Counted from the stretch's first letter, positions 10,724-22,304 are shown. The stretch: 64,000 bases of DNA from Lumbricus terrestris (GCA_949752735.1 OX457053.1:5921177-5985176), one strand, 5' to 3'. Notes: generated by a model not told the origin, from the sequence alone. Translations and numbers: made by a program.

Positions 10724-13700
10724 AAACCAGATGTGAAATTTCATAGTGACAGGTTGAACGGTAGACCGTTCGAACACAGACCCAAAGAACAGTCTGGGTA
10801 CAATTTGAACAGGAGTAGAAGTGATGTGAAGATAAATCAGGGTACACATCAAAACCGAGGATTCAGCAGGGAAAGAGAAATTGCAACTGGACATAAGATT
10901 ACTTGTTTTTTCTGTGGAGAACAGAACCATAAGGCATACCAATGCCCAAAGAAAAACAGGGGTACACTTAAACACACTGCAGCAGCAGTACAAATATTCG
11001 AAAGTCGAGCACACTTGGTTAAGCCAGAAAGTGAAATACAGAGAGTGGTTGATATTACAAGAGGAGAACAACAGATGAAACAGGGTGAACATAGTAAAAT
11101 ACCACCAATGTACATGGCAGCCAGTGCAATGGTGATAAAAGACAATGATGGATGTATTAGCCTTGAAGATAAGAGTGAATACCAGGTGACAGTTAATGGA
11201 AACACAGTGGGATGCTTATACGACACAGGCGCAAGTTGTTGTATTGTAAAACGTTCTTTGATAAATGAAGAAGCGTTGACTGGAGAAGAAACACATTGTG
11301 TATTAGTTGATGGGAGTTTAAGATGTTTCCCATTGGCTAAGGTGTATATCGAGAGTGAACATTTTAATGGTGAAGTACAAGCGATGGTGATGGAACAGCC
11401 AATAAAGCCAGTAATAATTGGGAAAATCAAAGGATTGAAGTACATGGTTAAGGATGAAAGAACTGAGAGTGTGACAAATCATGAGCCAAAAGAAATAATT
11501 GAGAAATGTACTGAAGTGGAAAACAAAGGAATATTGATTAGAAAAACAGAACATGAAGAAAGACCTATTGGTGCAAAGAAAACAGTAAGATTTTCTGACA
11601 ATGTGATGAGGAATCAAGATGAAAAATTAATGACAGTAGCAGTTGTGGAGACTAGGGCAGAAGCTAAAAAGGTAGCAAAATACAAACCATTGAAAGTGGC
11701 GGAGATGCCGAACTTGAATGTGTCAGTAAAAGAGATACAGGAGTTGCAGAGTCAAGATGAAACTATGTCGAAACAAATGGAAAGAGCAATTGAATGGGAT
11801 GGTAACGAAGACAACATAGAAGATAAACCATATGTGAAAAAGAAGGGATTGTTGTATAAAAGATACAAAGAAGTACAGAAGGATGAGGTGAAATGGCAAC
11901 TAATGGTACCTAAACCATTGAGGGATAAAGTGTTAGCAGTAGCACATAATTCATTGTTGTCGGCTCATTTAGGAATGAGGAAAACACATGATAAAATTCT
12001 AAATGAATTCTATTGGCCTGGAATAGGACAAGATATACGGAGATATGTGTTGAGTTGTGATATTTGTCAAAAATCAGTTGACAAGAAGGTGAACCACAAG
12101 GCGCCTATGGGTCATCTACCTGTATTAGATGTACCATTCAAACACATATGCATAGACATAATCGGAGAAGTTAACCCTATGTCTGCAAGGGGTTACCGAT
12201 ATATATTGACCATCATAGACTTGAGTACAAGATATCCGGAAGCTATTCCATTGAAAGGAATTAGTACTGAGGAAGTTGCAGAAGCTTTGTTCGGATTTTA
12301 TTGTCGTATGGGAGTGCCTCAGAAGATCCATACTGATCGTGGAAGCCAGTTCACTTCTGAACTCATGGCTGAAGTAAATAAGATGCTATTGATAAAACAC
12401 ACCATGACGAGTCCCTACCATGCAATGGGCAATGGATGTGTAGAACGGCTTAATGGAACTATCAAAGCGACGTTGAGGAAGTTGATTGGTGAACAAGCGA
12501 AAGAATGGGATCGGTATATAGCTCCATTACTGTTTGCGTTGAGAGACACAGTACATGAGAGTCACGGTTTCACACCATTCGAACTAATATTTGGTAGGTC
12601 GTGTAGAGGACCAGTGCAGATCCTGAAGGAGTTATGGACCAATGAGACAGTGGAAGAAGAAGTGAAGGACGTATATACGTATATGCAGGATTTGAGAGAA
12701 AGGATTGAGGAGACTTGTGATATGGCGCAGAAAGCGATACACAAAGCGAACGCTAAAAACAAGAAGTATTATGACAGGAAAGCGAGATACCGGAAGTTGG
12801 AAATAGGTGATAAGGTGTTGTTACTATTGCCTAGTTGTAAGAACAAGATGTTAGTAAAGTGGCAAGGGCCATATGTTGTGAAAGAGAAGATTGGAGACTA
12901 TGATTACAGAGTTGAAATCGAGAAAGGAAAGATAAAGACATATCACATTAATATATTAAAGAAATATCACGAAAGAGAAGATGCCGAGACTGTAGCGTAC
13001 ATTTCAGCAGTGGTATATGACGGGAAAGTGGGTGAAGATGAAGAAGAAGAAATATTGGATTTATATGTAAGTGAACAAACAGAGACCTATGAAGATGTAG
13101 ATATAAATCCTGATTTGGATGAAGAACAAAAAGGAGAAATGAGGAAACTACTGAAGAAATATGAAGACATTTTCACAGACAAGCCTGGGAGAACAGACTT
13201 AGTGAAGCATGAGATACATTTGACGAGTGAAGAGCCAGTAAGACAAAGAGCTTATCCAACACCATACCATTTGCAAAAAGAAATAGATAAGGAGATCCAG
13301 ACGATGTTAGACAATAAGGTGATAGAAAGATCAGAGGCAGCTTATGCAGCACCGCTGGTGGTTGTCAAGAAATCAGACGGAAGCAATAGACTGTGTTGTA
13401 ATTACAAACAGCTAAACAAACTTACAATATTTGATCCTGAGCCTATGATGACAAATGAGGATATTTTTAATAAGTTGAGTGGTAGTAAAATCTACAGCAA
13501 GTTCGATTTCTGCAAGGGTTATTGGCAGATCCCTATGAGTCCAGAATCGAAAGACTACACTACATTTGTATGTGCCAATGGGATATACAAGTTCAATGTG
13601 ATGCCTTTTGGATTGATCAATAGTGCATCAAGTTACAACCGTTTAATCAGGAAGATTCTACAAGGAACAGAAAATCTTGAAAGTTATGTCGACGACATTC

Positions 13701-14491
13701 TAGCACATAATAAAGGATGGAGAGAACATTTGAAGACATTGGAGATATTTTTCGAAAGAGTGAGACAAGCGAATTTGACATTGAAGCCGAAGAAGTGTTC
13801 AATAGGATATGGAAAGATTGACTTTTTGGGACATACGTTGAACAAGGATGACATAAGTCCAAAGGAGAAATCAGTGGATAAAATAGTAGACATGCCACGT
13901 CCAAAGACAAAGAAACAGGTCAGGAGTTTTCTTGGAGCGATAAACTATTATCGGAAATTCATACCACACTGTGCGGAAATTATGGCACCGTTAAGTGACT
14001 TAACGAAGAAGATAGCACCTGGGATAGTAGAATGGAATGAAGAGCTGGAGGATAGCTTTACAAAGTTGAAGAACGAATTGGCGAAAGAACCAATTCTGAG
14101 ACTTCCAAATTTAGAGAAGGATTTCATCCTACAAACTGATGCAAGTGGAAGTGGAATCGGATGTGTGATAATGCAGCAGTACGAGGGGACGAATCATCCC
14201 ATAGCGTATGCGAGCAGGAAGCTGTTAGAGCGAGAGAGAAGATATTCTGTGGAAGAGAGAGAGTGCTTAGCAATCATGTGGGGTATAAGCAGGTTCGACC
14301 GATATCTTTGTGGAAAGACATTTACAATTGAGACAGACCATTGCGGATTGCAATATATGAAAGAGGGTCGAATGAAAAATGCAAGGGTGATGAGATGGAG
14401 TTTGGCACTCCAAAACTATTCCTTTAACATTAGATATATTAAAGGGTCCGAAAATGTTATGTCCGACTATTTAAGTAGAGGGATTGTGTAG
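10724..14491 (+). pseudogene. Gag-Pol fragment of element B, lacking the first ~354 residues and inverted within its element
   Basis: Open frame of 1252 codons from 10733 (GTG, so not a real start; the frame is open back into the LTR) to the stop ending 14491. It aligns without indels to residues 355-1606 of the element C protein, with only a handful of substitutions seen (for example Phe to Leu after the zinc knuckle, and Arg to Lys before RT motif A). It retains the zinc knuckle, protease DTGA, integrase HHCC and DDE, RT YVDD and RNase H acids. Capsid and coiled coil are absent, and the promoter-bearing LTR points away from it, so it should be inactive despite the open frame. Confidence 0.9.
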
Positions 14492-14586
14492 TATAAGTTG
14501 AGATAAAGTAAATGATGAAGTGTAAGCCAGTGAGTAAAGTGTATTAATTGTCATGTCGTGTATAGTAAGTGAATTAGTTTACTAGG

Positions 14587-15594
14587 TTAGTTTGTTAAGT
14601 AGGTGAGTTTATTAAAGCCTGTAAACAGTCTTTCTGAGCAAAAGTCGTAAGTTCTTTCAAATCCCGCTTGTGCTAACCATTGCTGCATATACCTTCTCAA
14701 TCTATGTACAAAACTAGAAGGTGTCTCTCCTGATTCCATTTTACTGGTTTTGAACTTGTTTCGATAACCACCTTCAGTAAGTTGAAATCTCTTCAACAGC
14801 TGAGTCTTCAAACACTCATAATCTTGCACTTCATCTGCAGACAACCTTTGGTATACTTCCAGTGCTCTGCCTTCCAAATGTCTAGCTAGCGTCAACGACC
14901 AAACTTCTTTTTTAATTTCATACGCAACACAGGTTCTCTCGAATCTCAACAAGTAGGCATCTAAACAATCCTTGGACTCGTTAAATATAGGAAATTTGAT
15001 ATTCCTGATTCCTTTATTGTTTTCTCGGTGATCTCCCTGTTGTTGACCATCACCGATCCTCATGTAGTCACTCTCGTGCTCTCGGTTTTGTTCCCCTCTT
15101 GAATCAATTTCACGCATTCTCACTTGTGCTTCAAGTCTCTTTATTTCCAACTGGTGTTCACGCTGTCCCCTCGCTTCAGTTTCAGCTGCTTCACGATTCA
15201 ATCTGGCTTCTGATTCAGCGCTCCTAATTACTTCCAACTCCAGTTCAGCCTTCTTTGCTAGCATTGCAGCCTCTGTTTTTCTTGTTTCTATTTCAGCTTT
15301 TCTCGTTTCTGCTTCTGCTTCAGCTTTTCTCATTTCTGCTGCTGCTTCAGCTTCCACCTCTGCTTTTCTTGCTTCTATCTCAAGTCTCTTGACTTCTGCT
15401 GCTGCTTCAGCTTTTCTCGTCTCTGCTGCTGCTGCTGTTTCAGCTAATTTCATCTCTTTGGCGATCTCCCTCTCAGTCGCTCTATCTTGTCTCCACTCTG
15501 CCTGTCTTTCTTTGACAAAGGCACGTGTCTCGTCCCCTTCCATGTTCATCCGTTTGGCAATTTCTAACCAAGCTTCAAAATCGCTGACAGACAT
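14587..15594 (-). pseudogene. 5' gag fragment of element B
   Basis: Starts at the ATG ending 15594 with MSVSDFEAW, identical to elements C and F. It runs through the Ala/Glu/Lys-rich coiled coil and capsid to GFERTY. It then crosses the inversion breakpoint into antisense pol 3' sequence (tail DFCSERLFTG...) and stops at 14587. Its coiled coil is about 20 residues longer than that of element C (an extra EVKRLEIEARKAEVEAEAAA-type block). Confidence 0.88.
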
Positions 15595-15909
15595 ACTTAC
15601 TGTCTTACTTGCTCACTAGCAACTTATGACAAAATTATTGGCAACAATGTGCGCTATTTAAATTTCTAACAAATAGAAATTGTTCAACTCTGCAAAGTGT
15701 CAATTCAGTTCCACAACAACAACTAATCTCTAATAGTTCATACAACCTATTGCAGTATCTTCAATCTACAATTTCAGATTTAGTCTCTAACAATCTCCTA
15801 GCTATAATTGTTCAAAGCTTTTCTAATACTGTTCGAAAGACAGTAATCTTTACTGACTTAAATCTTTACTGAATTAAATCCTTACTGAATTAAATCTTTA
15901 CTGACTTTT

Positions 15910-15970
15910 ATCCCGGACGGGCCCCCACTCGGAGAGGTCCCGGGTTCAAATCCCGGACGGGCCCCACTCG
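15910..15970 (-). promoter_or_regulatory. Duplicated primer-binding site of element B with a copied tRNA-Pro 3' end
   Basis: On the element's sense (minus) strand the order is: LTR end GTGACA; spacer CGAG; a 35-nt complement of a tRNA 3' end (15932-15966); spacer CGAG; and a second 18-nt site (15910-15927). On the plus strand the 35-nt piece reads GAGAGGTCCCGGG, TTCAAATCCCGG, ACGGGCCCCA. This is variable-loop base, T arm and acceptor stem of tRNA-Pro as I recall it. Elements C, E and F have a single site here. Confidence 0.85.
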
Positions 15971-17011
15971 TGTCACCGTACATTGAAATCTAGGTTTTAA
16001 AATCTAGTTTTAATAGGGAACTTTATGCTCAGAGGCCATTGGGTGATCAATATTAGAATGAGCTAGGACCTAAAACAAATGTAGCTGAGATTCGTTTAAA
16101 GATTATATTATAATAAAACAATATCAAATAGTAAAATACAATCAATAATCCTATCTACTTATTTGTGGCGTATTATCTAATAATATTATAGCTTGTTTCT
16201 TATCTTCCACGTTGGACTTTTCCAGCGTAGATGTAGAAGTTCTTCAGTTCGTATGGATTGGAATGAAGGTTTGAAGAGGAAGGAAGGTCACCTTCTTCTT
16301 GCTTGCCGTCGTTTCCAATTCTCTTCCGTAGCTGCGTAGACGGAGAATGCTGTAGCTGGCACAGCACTCTGTAGTTTCGTCCACCTCGTTGTTTCTCCAC
16401 AAGCAACGGTAGCTTCTCGTCGCTTGCTCGTCTTGTTGTAGTTTCGCCCCTTTCTTCTGCCGTCGAACTCCAATCGCAATTGTAGTTCCGAATTCGATCT
16501 TCTCCGATGTCGATCGCAGTGCACTCGCAAGTGTCTCACCAAACTTCGCAAAGTTTCCGTACGACAAGCCCTGGTATCTCTATTCCCAAGGACTTATAGT
16601 CTCACCAGTGGGACAGGCCGACAACGTGTCGCCTTCCACACCCAATTCACCGTCAGATCTTCTGAATTACCGACAAGGAACGCCACAATCGTCAATGGCC
16701 GCCCTTGCTCAGAAATCTACGTCTTCTTCCTTCGCCATCTTTTCGCTGTCTAACTTTATCGTCTGCCGTTGTTGTCGTCTGCTCAAGTTTAACGCTGCTT
16801 TCCGCCCTTCGTTGTATTTCAATAATTGATGTAGCGCGTATTCAAGAATTGTTATAGCGCTATTATTATTATCTAACTTAATGCCACAAGTAATATTAAT
16901 TATAATCTACAATACGCCACATATTGTCTAGCTTAATTCTTACCTATTTAATACTTATACAATGCATCATTTAATAGGTTTGTTTGATAAGAATAGCATT
17001 CTACCGCTACA
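15971..17011 (-). repeat. LTR shared by elements B (5' LTR) and C (3' LTR)
   Basis: 1041 bp; plus-strand ends TGTCACCG and CCGCTACA. Left neighbour is B's primer-binding site, right neighbour is C's polypurine tract, so one LTR serves two elements. The short ORFs inside LTRs are shadows. Confidence 0.92.
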
Positions 17012-17036
17012 AATGCCCCTCCTTCAAAAGACTGTT
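17012..17036 (-). promoter_or_regulatory. Polypurine tract of element C
   Basis: Sense strand reads CTTTTGAAGGAGGGGCATT immediately before U3 (TGTAGCGG). The last two T lie between the purine run and the LTR. Equivalent sites are at 24407 and 31797 in elements E and F. Confidence 0.75.
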
Positions 17037-17168
17037 TACAGGCTTTAATAAACTCACCTACTTAACAAACTAACCTAGTAAACTAATTCACTTACTATAC
17101 ACGACATGACAATTAATACACTTTACTCACTGGCTTACACTTCATCATTTACTTTATCTCAACTTATA

Positions 17169-20100
17169 CTACACAATCCCTCTACTTAAATAGTCGGACA
17201 TAACATTTTCGGACCCTTTAATATATCTAATGTTAAAGGAATAGTTTTGGAGTGCCAAACTCCATCTCATCACCCTTGCATTTTTCATTCGACCCTCTTT
17301 CATATATTGCAATCCGCAATGGTCTGTCTCAATTGTAAATGTCTTTCCACAAAGATATCGGTCGAACCTGCTTATACCCCACATGATTGCTAAGCACTCT
17401 CTCTCTTCCACAGAATATCTTCTCTCTCGCTCTAACAGCTTCCTGCTCGCATACGCTATGGGATGATTCGTCCCCTCGTACTGCTGCATTATCACACATC
17501 CGATTCCACTTCCACTTGCATCAGTTTGTAGGATGAAATCCTTCTCTAAATTTGGAAGTCTCAGAATTGGTTCTTTCGCCAATTCGTTCTTCAACTTTGT
17601 AAAGCTATCCTCCAGCTCTTCATTCCATTCTACTATCCCAGGTGCTATCTTCTTCGTTAAGTCACTTAACGGTGCCATAATTTCCGCACAGTGTGGTATG
17701 AATTTCCGATAATAGTTTATCGCTCCAAGAAAACTCCTGACCTGTTTCTTTGTCTTTGGACGTGGCATGTCTACTATTTTATCCACTGATTTCTCCTTTG
17801 GACTTATGTCATCCTTGTTCAACGTATGTCCCAAAAAGTCAATCTTTCCATATCCTATTGAACACTTCTTCGGCTTCAATGTCAAATTCGCTTGTCTCAC
17901 TCTTTCGAAAAATATCTCCAATGTCTTCAAATGTTCTCTCCATCCTTTATTATGTGCTAGAATGTCGTCGACATAACTTTCAAGATTTTCTGTTCCTTGT
18001 AGAATCTTCCTGATTAAACGGTTGTAACTTGATGCACTATTGATCAATCCAAAAGGCATCACATTGAACTTGTATATCCCATTGGCACATACAAATGTAG
18101 TGTAGTCTTTCGATTCTGGACTCATAGGGATCTGCCAATAACCCTTGCAGAAATCGAACTTGCTGTAGATTCTACTACCACTCAACTTATTAAAAATATC
18201 CTCATTTGTCATCATAGGCTCAGGATCAAATATTGTAAGTTTGTTTAGCTGTTTATAATTGCAACACAGCCTATTGCTTCCGTCTGACTTCTTGACAACC
18301 ACCAGCGGTGCTGCATAAGCTGCCTCTGATCTTTCTATCACCTTATTGTCTAACATCGTCTGGATCTCCTTATCTATTTCTTTTTGCAAATGGTATGGTG
18401 TTGGATAAGCTCTTTGTCTTACTGGCTCTTCACTCGTCAAATGTATCTCATGCTTCACTAAGTCTGTTCTCCCAGGCTTGTCTGTGAAAATGTCTTCATA
18501 TTTCTTCAGTAGTTTCCTCATTTCTCCTTTTTGTTCTTCATCCAAATCAGGATTTATATCTACATCTTCATAGGTCTCTGTTTGTTCACTTACATATAAA
18601 TCCAATATTTCTTCTTCTTCATCTTCACCCACTTTCCCGTCATATACCACTGCTGAAATGTACGCTACAGTCTCGGCATCTTCTCTTTCGTGATATTTCT
18701 TTAATATATTAATGTGATATGTCTTTATCTTTCCTTTCTCGATTTCAACTCTGTAATCATAGTCTCCAATCTTCTCTTTCACAACATATGGCCCTTGCCA
18801 CTTTACTAACATCTTGTTCTTACAACTAGGCAATAGTAACAACACCTTATCACCTATTTCCAACTTCCGGTATCTCGCTTTCCTGTCATAATACTTCTTG
18901 TTTTTAGCGTTCGCTTTGTGTATCGCTTTCTGCGCCATATCACAAGTCTCCTCAATCCTTTCTCTCAAATCCTGCATATACGTATATACGTCCTTCACTT
19001 CTTCTTCCACTGTCTCATTGGTCCATAACTCCTTCAGGATCTGCACTGGTCCTCTACACGACCTACCAAATATTAGTTCGAATGGTGTGAAACCGTGACT
19101 CTCATGTACTGTGTCTCTCAACGCAAACAGTAATGGAGCTATATACCGATCCCATTCTTTCGCTTGTTCACCAATCAACTTCCTCAACGTCGCTTTGATA
19201 GTTCCATTAAGCCGTTCTACACATCCATTGCCCATTGCATGGTAGGGACTCGTCATGGTGTGTTTTATCAATAGCATCTTATTTACTTCAGCCATGAGTT
19301 CAGAAGTGAACTGGCTTCCACGATCAGTATGGATCTTCTGAGGCACTCCCATACGACAATAAAATCCGAACAAAGCTTCTGCAACTTCCTCAGTACTAAT
19401 TCCTTTCAATGGAATAGCTTCCGGATATCTTGTACTCAAGTCTATGATGGTCAATATATATCGGTAACCCCTTGCAGACATAGGGTTAATTTCTCCGATT
19501 ATGTCTATGCATATGTGTTTGAATGGTACATCTAATACAGGTAGATGACCCATAGGCGCCTTGTGGTTCACCTTCTTGTCAACTGACTTTTGACAAATGT
19601 CACAACTCAACACATATCTCCGTATATCTTGTCCTATTCCAGGCCAATAGAATTCATTTAGAATTTTATCATGTGTTTTCCTCATTCCTAAATGAGCCGA
19701 CAACAATGAATTATGTGCTACTGCTAACACTTTATCCCTCAATGGTTTAGGTACCATTAGTTGCCATTTCACCTCATCCTTCTGTACTTCTTTGTATCTT
19801 TTATACAACAATCCCTTCTTTTTCACATATGGTTTATCTTCTATGTTGTCTTCGTTACCATCCCATTCAATTGCTCTTTCCATTTCTTTCGTCATAGTTT
19901 CATCTTGACTCTGCAACTCCTGTATCTCTTTTACTGACACATTCAAGTTCGGCATCTCCTCCACTTTCAATGGTTTGTATTTTGCTACCTTTTTAGCTTC
20001 TGCCCTAGTCTCCACAACTGCTACTGTCATTAATTTTTTATCTTGATTCCTTATCACATTGTCAGAAAATCTCACTGTTTTCTTTGCACCAATAGGTCTT

Positions 20101-21989
20101 TCTTCATGTTCTGTTTTTCTAATCAATATTCCTTTGTTTTCCACTTCAGTACATTTCTCAATTATTTCTTTTGGCTCATGATTTGTCACACTCTCAGTTC
20201 TTTCATCCTTAACCATGTACTTCAATCCTTTGATTTTCCCAATTATTACTGGCTTTATTGGCTGTTCCATCACCATCGCTTGTACTTCACCATTAAAATG
20301 TTCACTCTCGATATACACCTTAGCCAATGGGAAACATCTTAAACTCCCATCAACTAATACACAATGCGTTTCTTCTCCAGTCAACGCTTCTTCATTTATC
20401 AAAGAACGTTTTACAATACAACAACTTGCGCCTGTGTCGTATAAGCATCCCACTGTGTTTCCATTAACTGTCACTTGGTATTCACTCTTGTCTTCAAGAC
20501 TAATACATCCATCATTGTCTTTTATCACCATTGCACTGGCTGCCATGTACATTGGTGGTATTTTACTATGTTCACCCTGTTTCATCTGTTGTTCTCCTCT
20601 TGTAATATCAACCACTCTCTGTATTTCACTTTCTGGCTTAACCAAGTGTGCTCGACTTTCGAATATTTGTACTGCTGCTGCAGTGTGTTTAAATGTACCC
20701 CTGTTTTTCTTTGGGCATTGGTATGCCTTATGGTTCTGTTCTCCACAGAAAAAACAAGTAATCTTATGTCCAGTTGCAATTTCTCTTTCCCTGCTGAATC
20801 CTCGGTTTTGATGTGTACCCTGATTTATCTTCACATCACTTCTACTCCTGTTCAAATTGTACCCAGACTGTTCTTTGGGTCTGTGTTCGAACGGTCTACC
20901 GTTCAACCTGTCACTATGAAATTTCACATCTGGTTTTACAGACTGCTCGCTGTACTTGTAACCGTGTGCTTCAATGTGTGATTCCGCACAAACTAACATG
21001 TCCTTCAAACTCATTTTACCCTTCTCTTTTATGAACATACGAAGTTCAGTACTGCACGTCAAGTAAAACTGATCTTTCAACAATAGATCTTCCACTCCTT
21101 CGTAAGTTCTTTCAAATCCCGCTTGTGCTAACCATTGCTGCATATACCTTCTCAATCTATGTACAAAACTAGAAGGTGTCTCTCCTGATTCCATTTTACT
21201 GGTTTTGAACTTGTTTCGATAACCACCTTCAGTAAGTTGAAATCTCTTCAACAGCTGAGTCTTCAAACACTCATAATCTTGCACTTCATCTGCAGACAAC
21301 CTTTGGTATACTTCCAGTGCTCTGCCTTCCAAATGTCTAGCTAGCGTCAACGACCAAACTTCTTTTTTAATTTCATACGCAACACAGGTTCTCTCGAATC
21401 TCAACAAGTAGGCATCTAAACAATCCTTGGACTCGTTAAATATAGGAAATTTGATATTCCTGATTCCTTTATTGTTTTCTCGGTGATCTCCCTGTTGTTG
21501 ACCATCACCGATCCTCATGTAGTCACTCTCGTGCTCTCGGTTTTGTTCCCCTCTTGAATCAATTTCACGCATTCTCACTTGTGCTTCAAGTCTCTTTATT
21601 TCCAACTGGTGTTCACGCTGTCCCCTCGCTTCAGTTTCAGCTGCTTCACGATTCAATCTGGCTTCTGATTCAGCGCTCCTAATTACTTCCAACTCCAGTT
21701 CAACCTTCTTTGCTAGCATTGCAGCCTCTGTTTTTCTTGTTTCTATTTCAGCTTTTCTCGTTTCTGCTTCTGCTTCAGCTTTTCTCATTTCTGCTGCTGC
21801 TTCAGCTTTTCTCGTCTCTGCTGCTGCTGCTGTTTCAGCTAATTTCATCTCTTTGGCGATCTCCCTCTCAGTCGCTCTATCTTGTCTCCACTCTGCCTGT
21901 CTTTCTTTGACAAAGGCACGTGTCTCGTCCCCTTCCATGTTCATCCGTTTGGCAATTTCTAACCAAGCTTCAAAATCGCTGACAGACAT
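17169..21989 (-). CDS. Gag-Pol polyprotein of element C (1606 aa, intact)
   Basis: From the ATG ending 21989 (MSVSDFEAW). Coiled coil about 35-145 rich in Ala, Glu, Lys and Arg. Capsid about 175-345 with a SCAN-like end (258-340). Zinc knuckle CX2CX4HX4C at 412-425. Protease D518-T-G-A. Integrase zinc ligands H759, H766, C796, C799; catalytic D829, D889, E925 (DX35E). GPY at 1066-1068. RT motif A D1279 and Y1339-V-D-D. RNase H D1490, E1528 or E1529, D1556. Integrase before RT marks the Gmr1 group. There is no stop between gag and pol, and no env. All catalytic residues are present, so it is potentially active. Confidence 0.95.
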   Translation of the reverse strand: MSVSDFEAWLEIAKRMNMEGDETRAFVKERQAEWRQDRATEREIAKEMKLAETAAAAETRKAEAAAEMRKAEAEAETRKAEIETRKTEAAMLAKKVELELEVIRSAESEARLNREAAETEARGQREHQLEIKRLEAQVRMREIDSRGEQNREHESDYMRIGDGQQQGDHRENNKGIRNIKFPIFNESKDCLDAYLLRFERTCVAYEIKKEVWSLTLARHLEGRALEVYQRLSADEVQDYECLKTQLLKRFQLTEGGYRNKFKTSKMESGETPSSFVHRLRRYMQQWLAQAGFERTYEGVEDLLLKDQFYLTCSTELRMFIKEKGKMSLKDMLVCAESHIEAHGYKYSEQSVKPDVKFHSDRLNGRPFEHRPKEQSGYNLNRSRSDVKINQGTHQNRGFSREREIATGHKITCFFCGEQNHKAYQCPKKNRGTFKHTAAAVQIFESRAHLVKPESEIQRVVDITRGEQQMKQGEHSKIPPMYMAASAMVIKDNDGCISLEDKSEYQVTVNGNTVGCLYDTGASCCIVKRSLINEEALTGEETHCVLVDGSLRCFPLAKVYIESEHFNGEVQAMVMEQPIKPVIIGKIKGLKYMVKDERTESVTNHEPKEIIEKCTEVENKGILIRKTEHEERPIGAKKTVRFSDNVIRNQDKKLMTVAVVETRAEAKKVAKYKPLKVEEMPNLNVSVKEIQELQSQDETMTKEMERAIEWDGNEDNIEDKPYVKKKGLLYKRYKEVQKDEVKWQLMVPKPLRDKVLAVAHNSLLSAHLGMRKTHDKILNEFYWPGIGQDIRRYVLSCDICQKSVDKKVNHKAPMGHLPVLDVPFKHICIDIIGEINPMSARGYRYILTIIDLSTRYPEAIPLKGISTEEVAEALFGFYCRMGVPQKIHTDRGSQFTSELMAEVNKMLLIKHTMTSPYHAMGNGCVERLNGTIKATLRKLIGEQAKEWDRYIAPLLFALRDTVHESHGFTPFELIFGRSCRGPVQILKELWTNETVEEEVKDVYTYMQDLRERIEETCDMAQKAIHKANAKNKKYYDRKARYRKLEIGDKVLLLLPSCKNKMLVKWQGPYVVKEKIGDYDYRVEIEKGKIKTYHINILKKYHEREDAETVAYISAVVYDGKVGEDEEEEILDLYVSEQTETYEDVDINPDLDEEQKGEMRKLLKKYEDIFTDKPGRTDLVKHEIHLTSEEPVRQRAYPTPYHLQKEIDKEIQTMLDNKVIERSEAAYAAPLVVVKKSDGSNRLCCNYKQLNKLTIFDPEPMMTNEDIFNKLSGSRIYSKFDFCKGYWQIPMSPESKDYTTFVCANGIYKFNVMPFGLINSASSYNRLIRKILQGTENLESYVDDILAHNKGWREHLKTLEIFFERVRQANLTLKPKKCSIGYGKIDFLGHTLNKDDISPKEKSVDKIVDMPRPKTKKQVRSFLGAINYYRKFIPHCAEIMAPLSDLTKKIAPGIVEWNEELEDSFTKLKNELAKEPILRLPNLEKDFILQTDASGSGIGCVIMQQYEGTNHPIAYASRKLLERERRYSVEERECLAIMWGISRFDRYLCGKTFTIETDHCGLQYMKEGRMKNARVMRWSLALQNYSFNIRYIKGSENVMSDYLSRGIV

Positions 21990-22304
21990 ACTTACTGTCT
22001 TACTTGCTCACTAGCAACTTATGACAAAATTATTGGCAACAATGTGCGCTATTTAAATTTCTAACAAATAGAAATTGTTCAACTCTGCAAAGTGTCAATT
22101 CAGTTCCACAACAACAACTAATCTCTAATAGTTCATACAACCTATTGCAGTATCTTCAATCTACAATTTCAGATTTAGTCTCTAACAATCTCCTAGCTAT
22201 AATTGTTCAAAGCTTTTCTAATACTGTTCGAAAGACAGTAATCTTTACTGACTTAAATCTTTACTGAATTAAATCCTTACTGAATTAAATCTTTACTGAC
22301 TTTT

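Larger units (their letters stand above)
10334..17011 (-). mobile_element. Rearranged Gmr1-like element B with inverted internal region
   Basis: Same family as element C. Left to right: 390 bp of LTR (10334-10723); then mid-gag through the 3' end of pol reading on the PLUS strand (10724-14633); a 12-nt filler (14634-14645); the 5' part of gag on the minus strand (to 15594); a duplicated primer-binding site; and a full LTR (15971-17011) that is also the 3' LTR of element C. A normal copy would carry the whole interior on the minus strand. The polypurine tract and a stretch of gag, about 165 bp by comparison with C (20938-21102), are missing at the breakpoints. Confidence 0.88.

Noticed and set aside
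10849..11445. 198-codon minus-strand ORF with hydrophobic stretches (and its counterparts at 20215, 27612 and 35002)
   Set aside because: It is antisense to the protease/gag region of the Gmr1-like elements and is carried along by their conservation.
15932..15966. A tRNA-Pro gene
   Set aside because: Only the 3' 35 nt are present, without the D arm or anticodon arm, and the piece lies at a primer-binding site.
16200..16829. Small ORFs repeated in every LTR
   Set aside because: LTR U3/U5 sequence with shadow frames. They recur only because the LTRs are identical, and differ between subfamilies without coding-type constraint.
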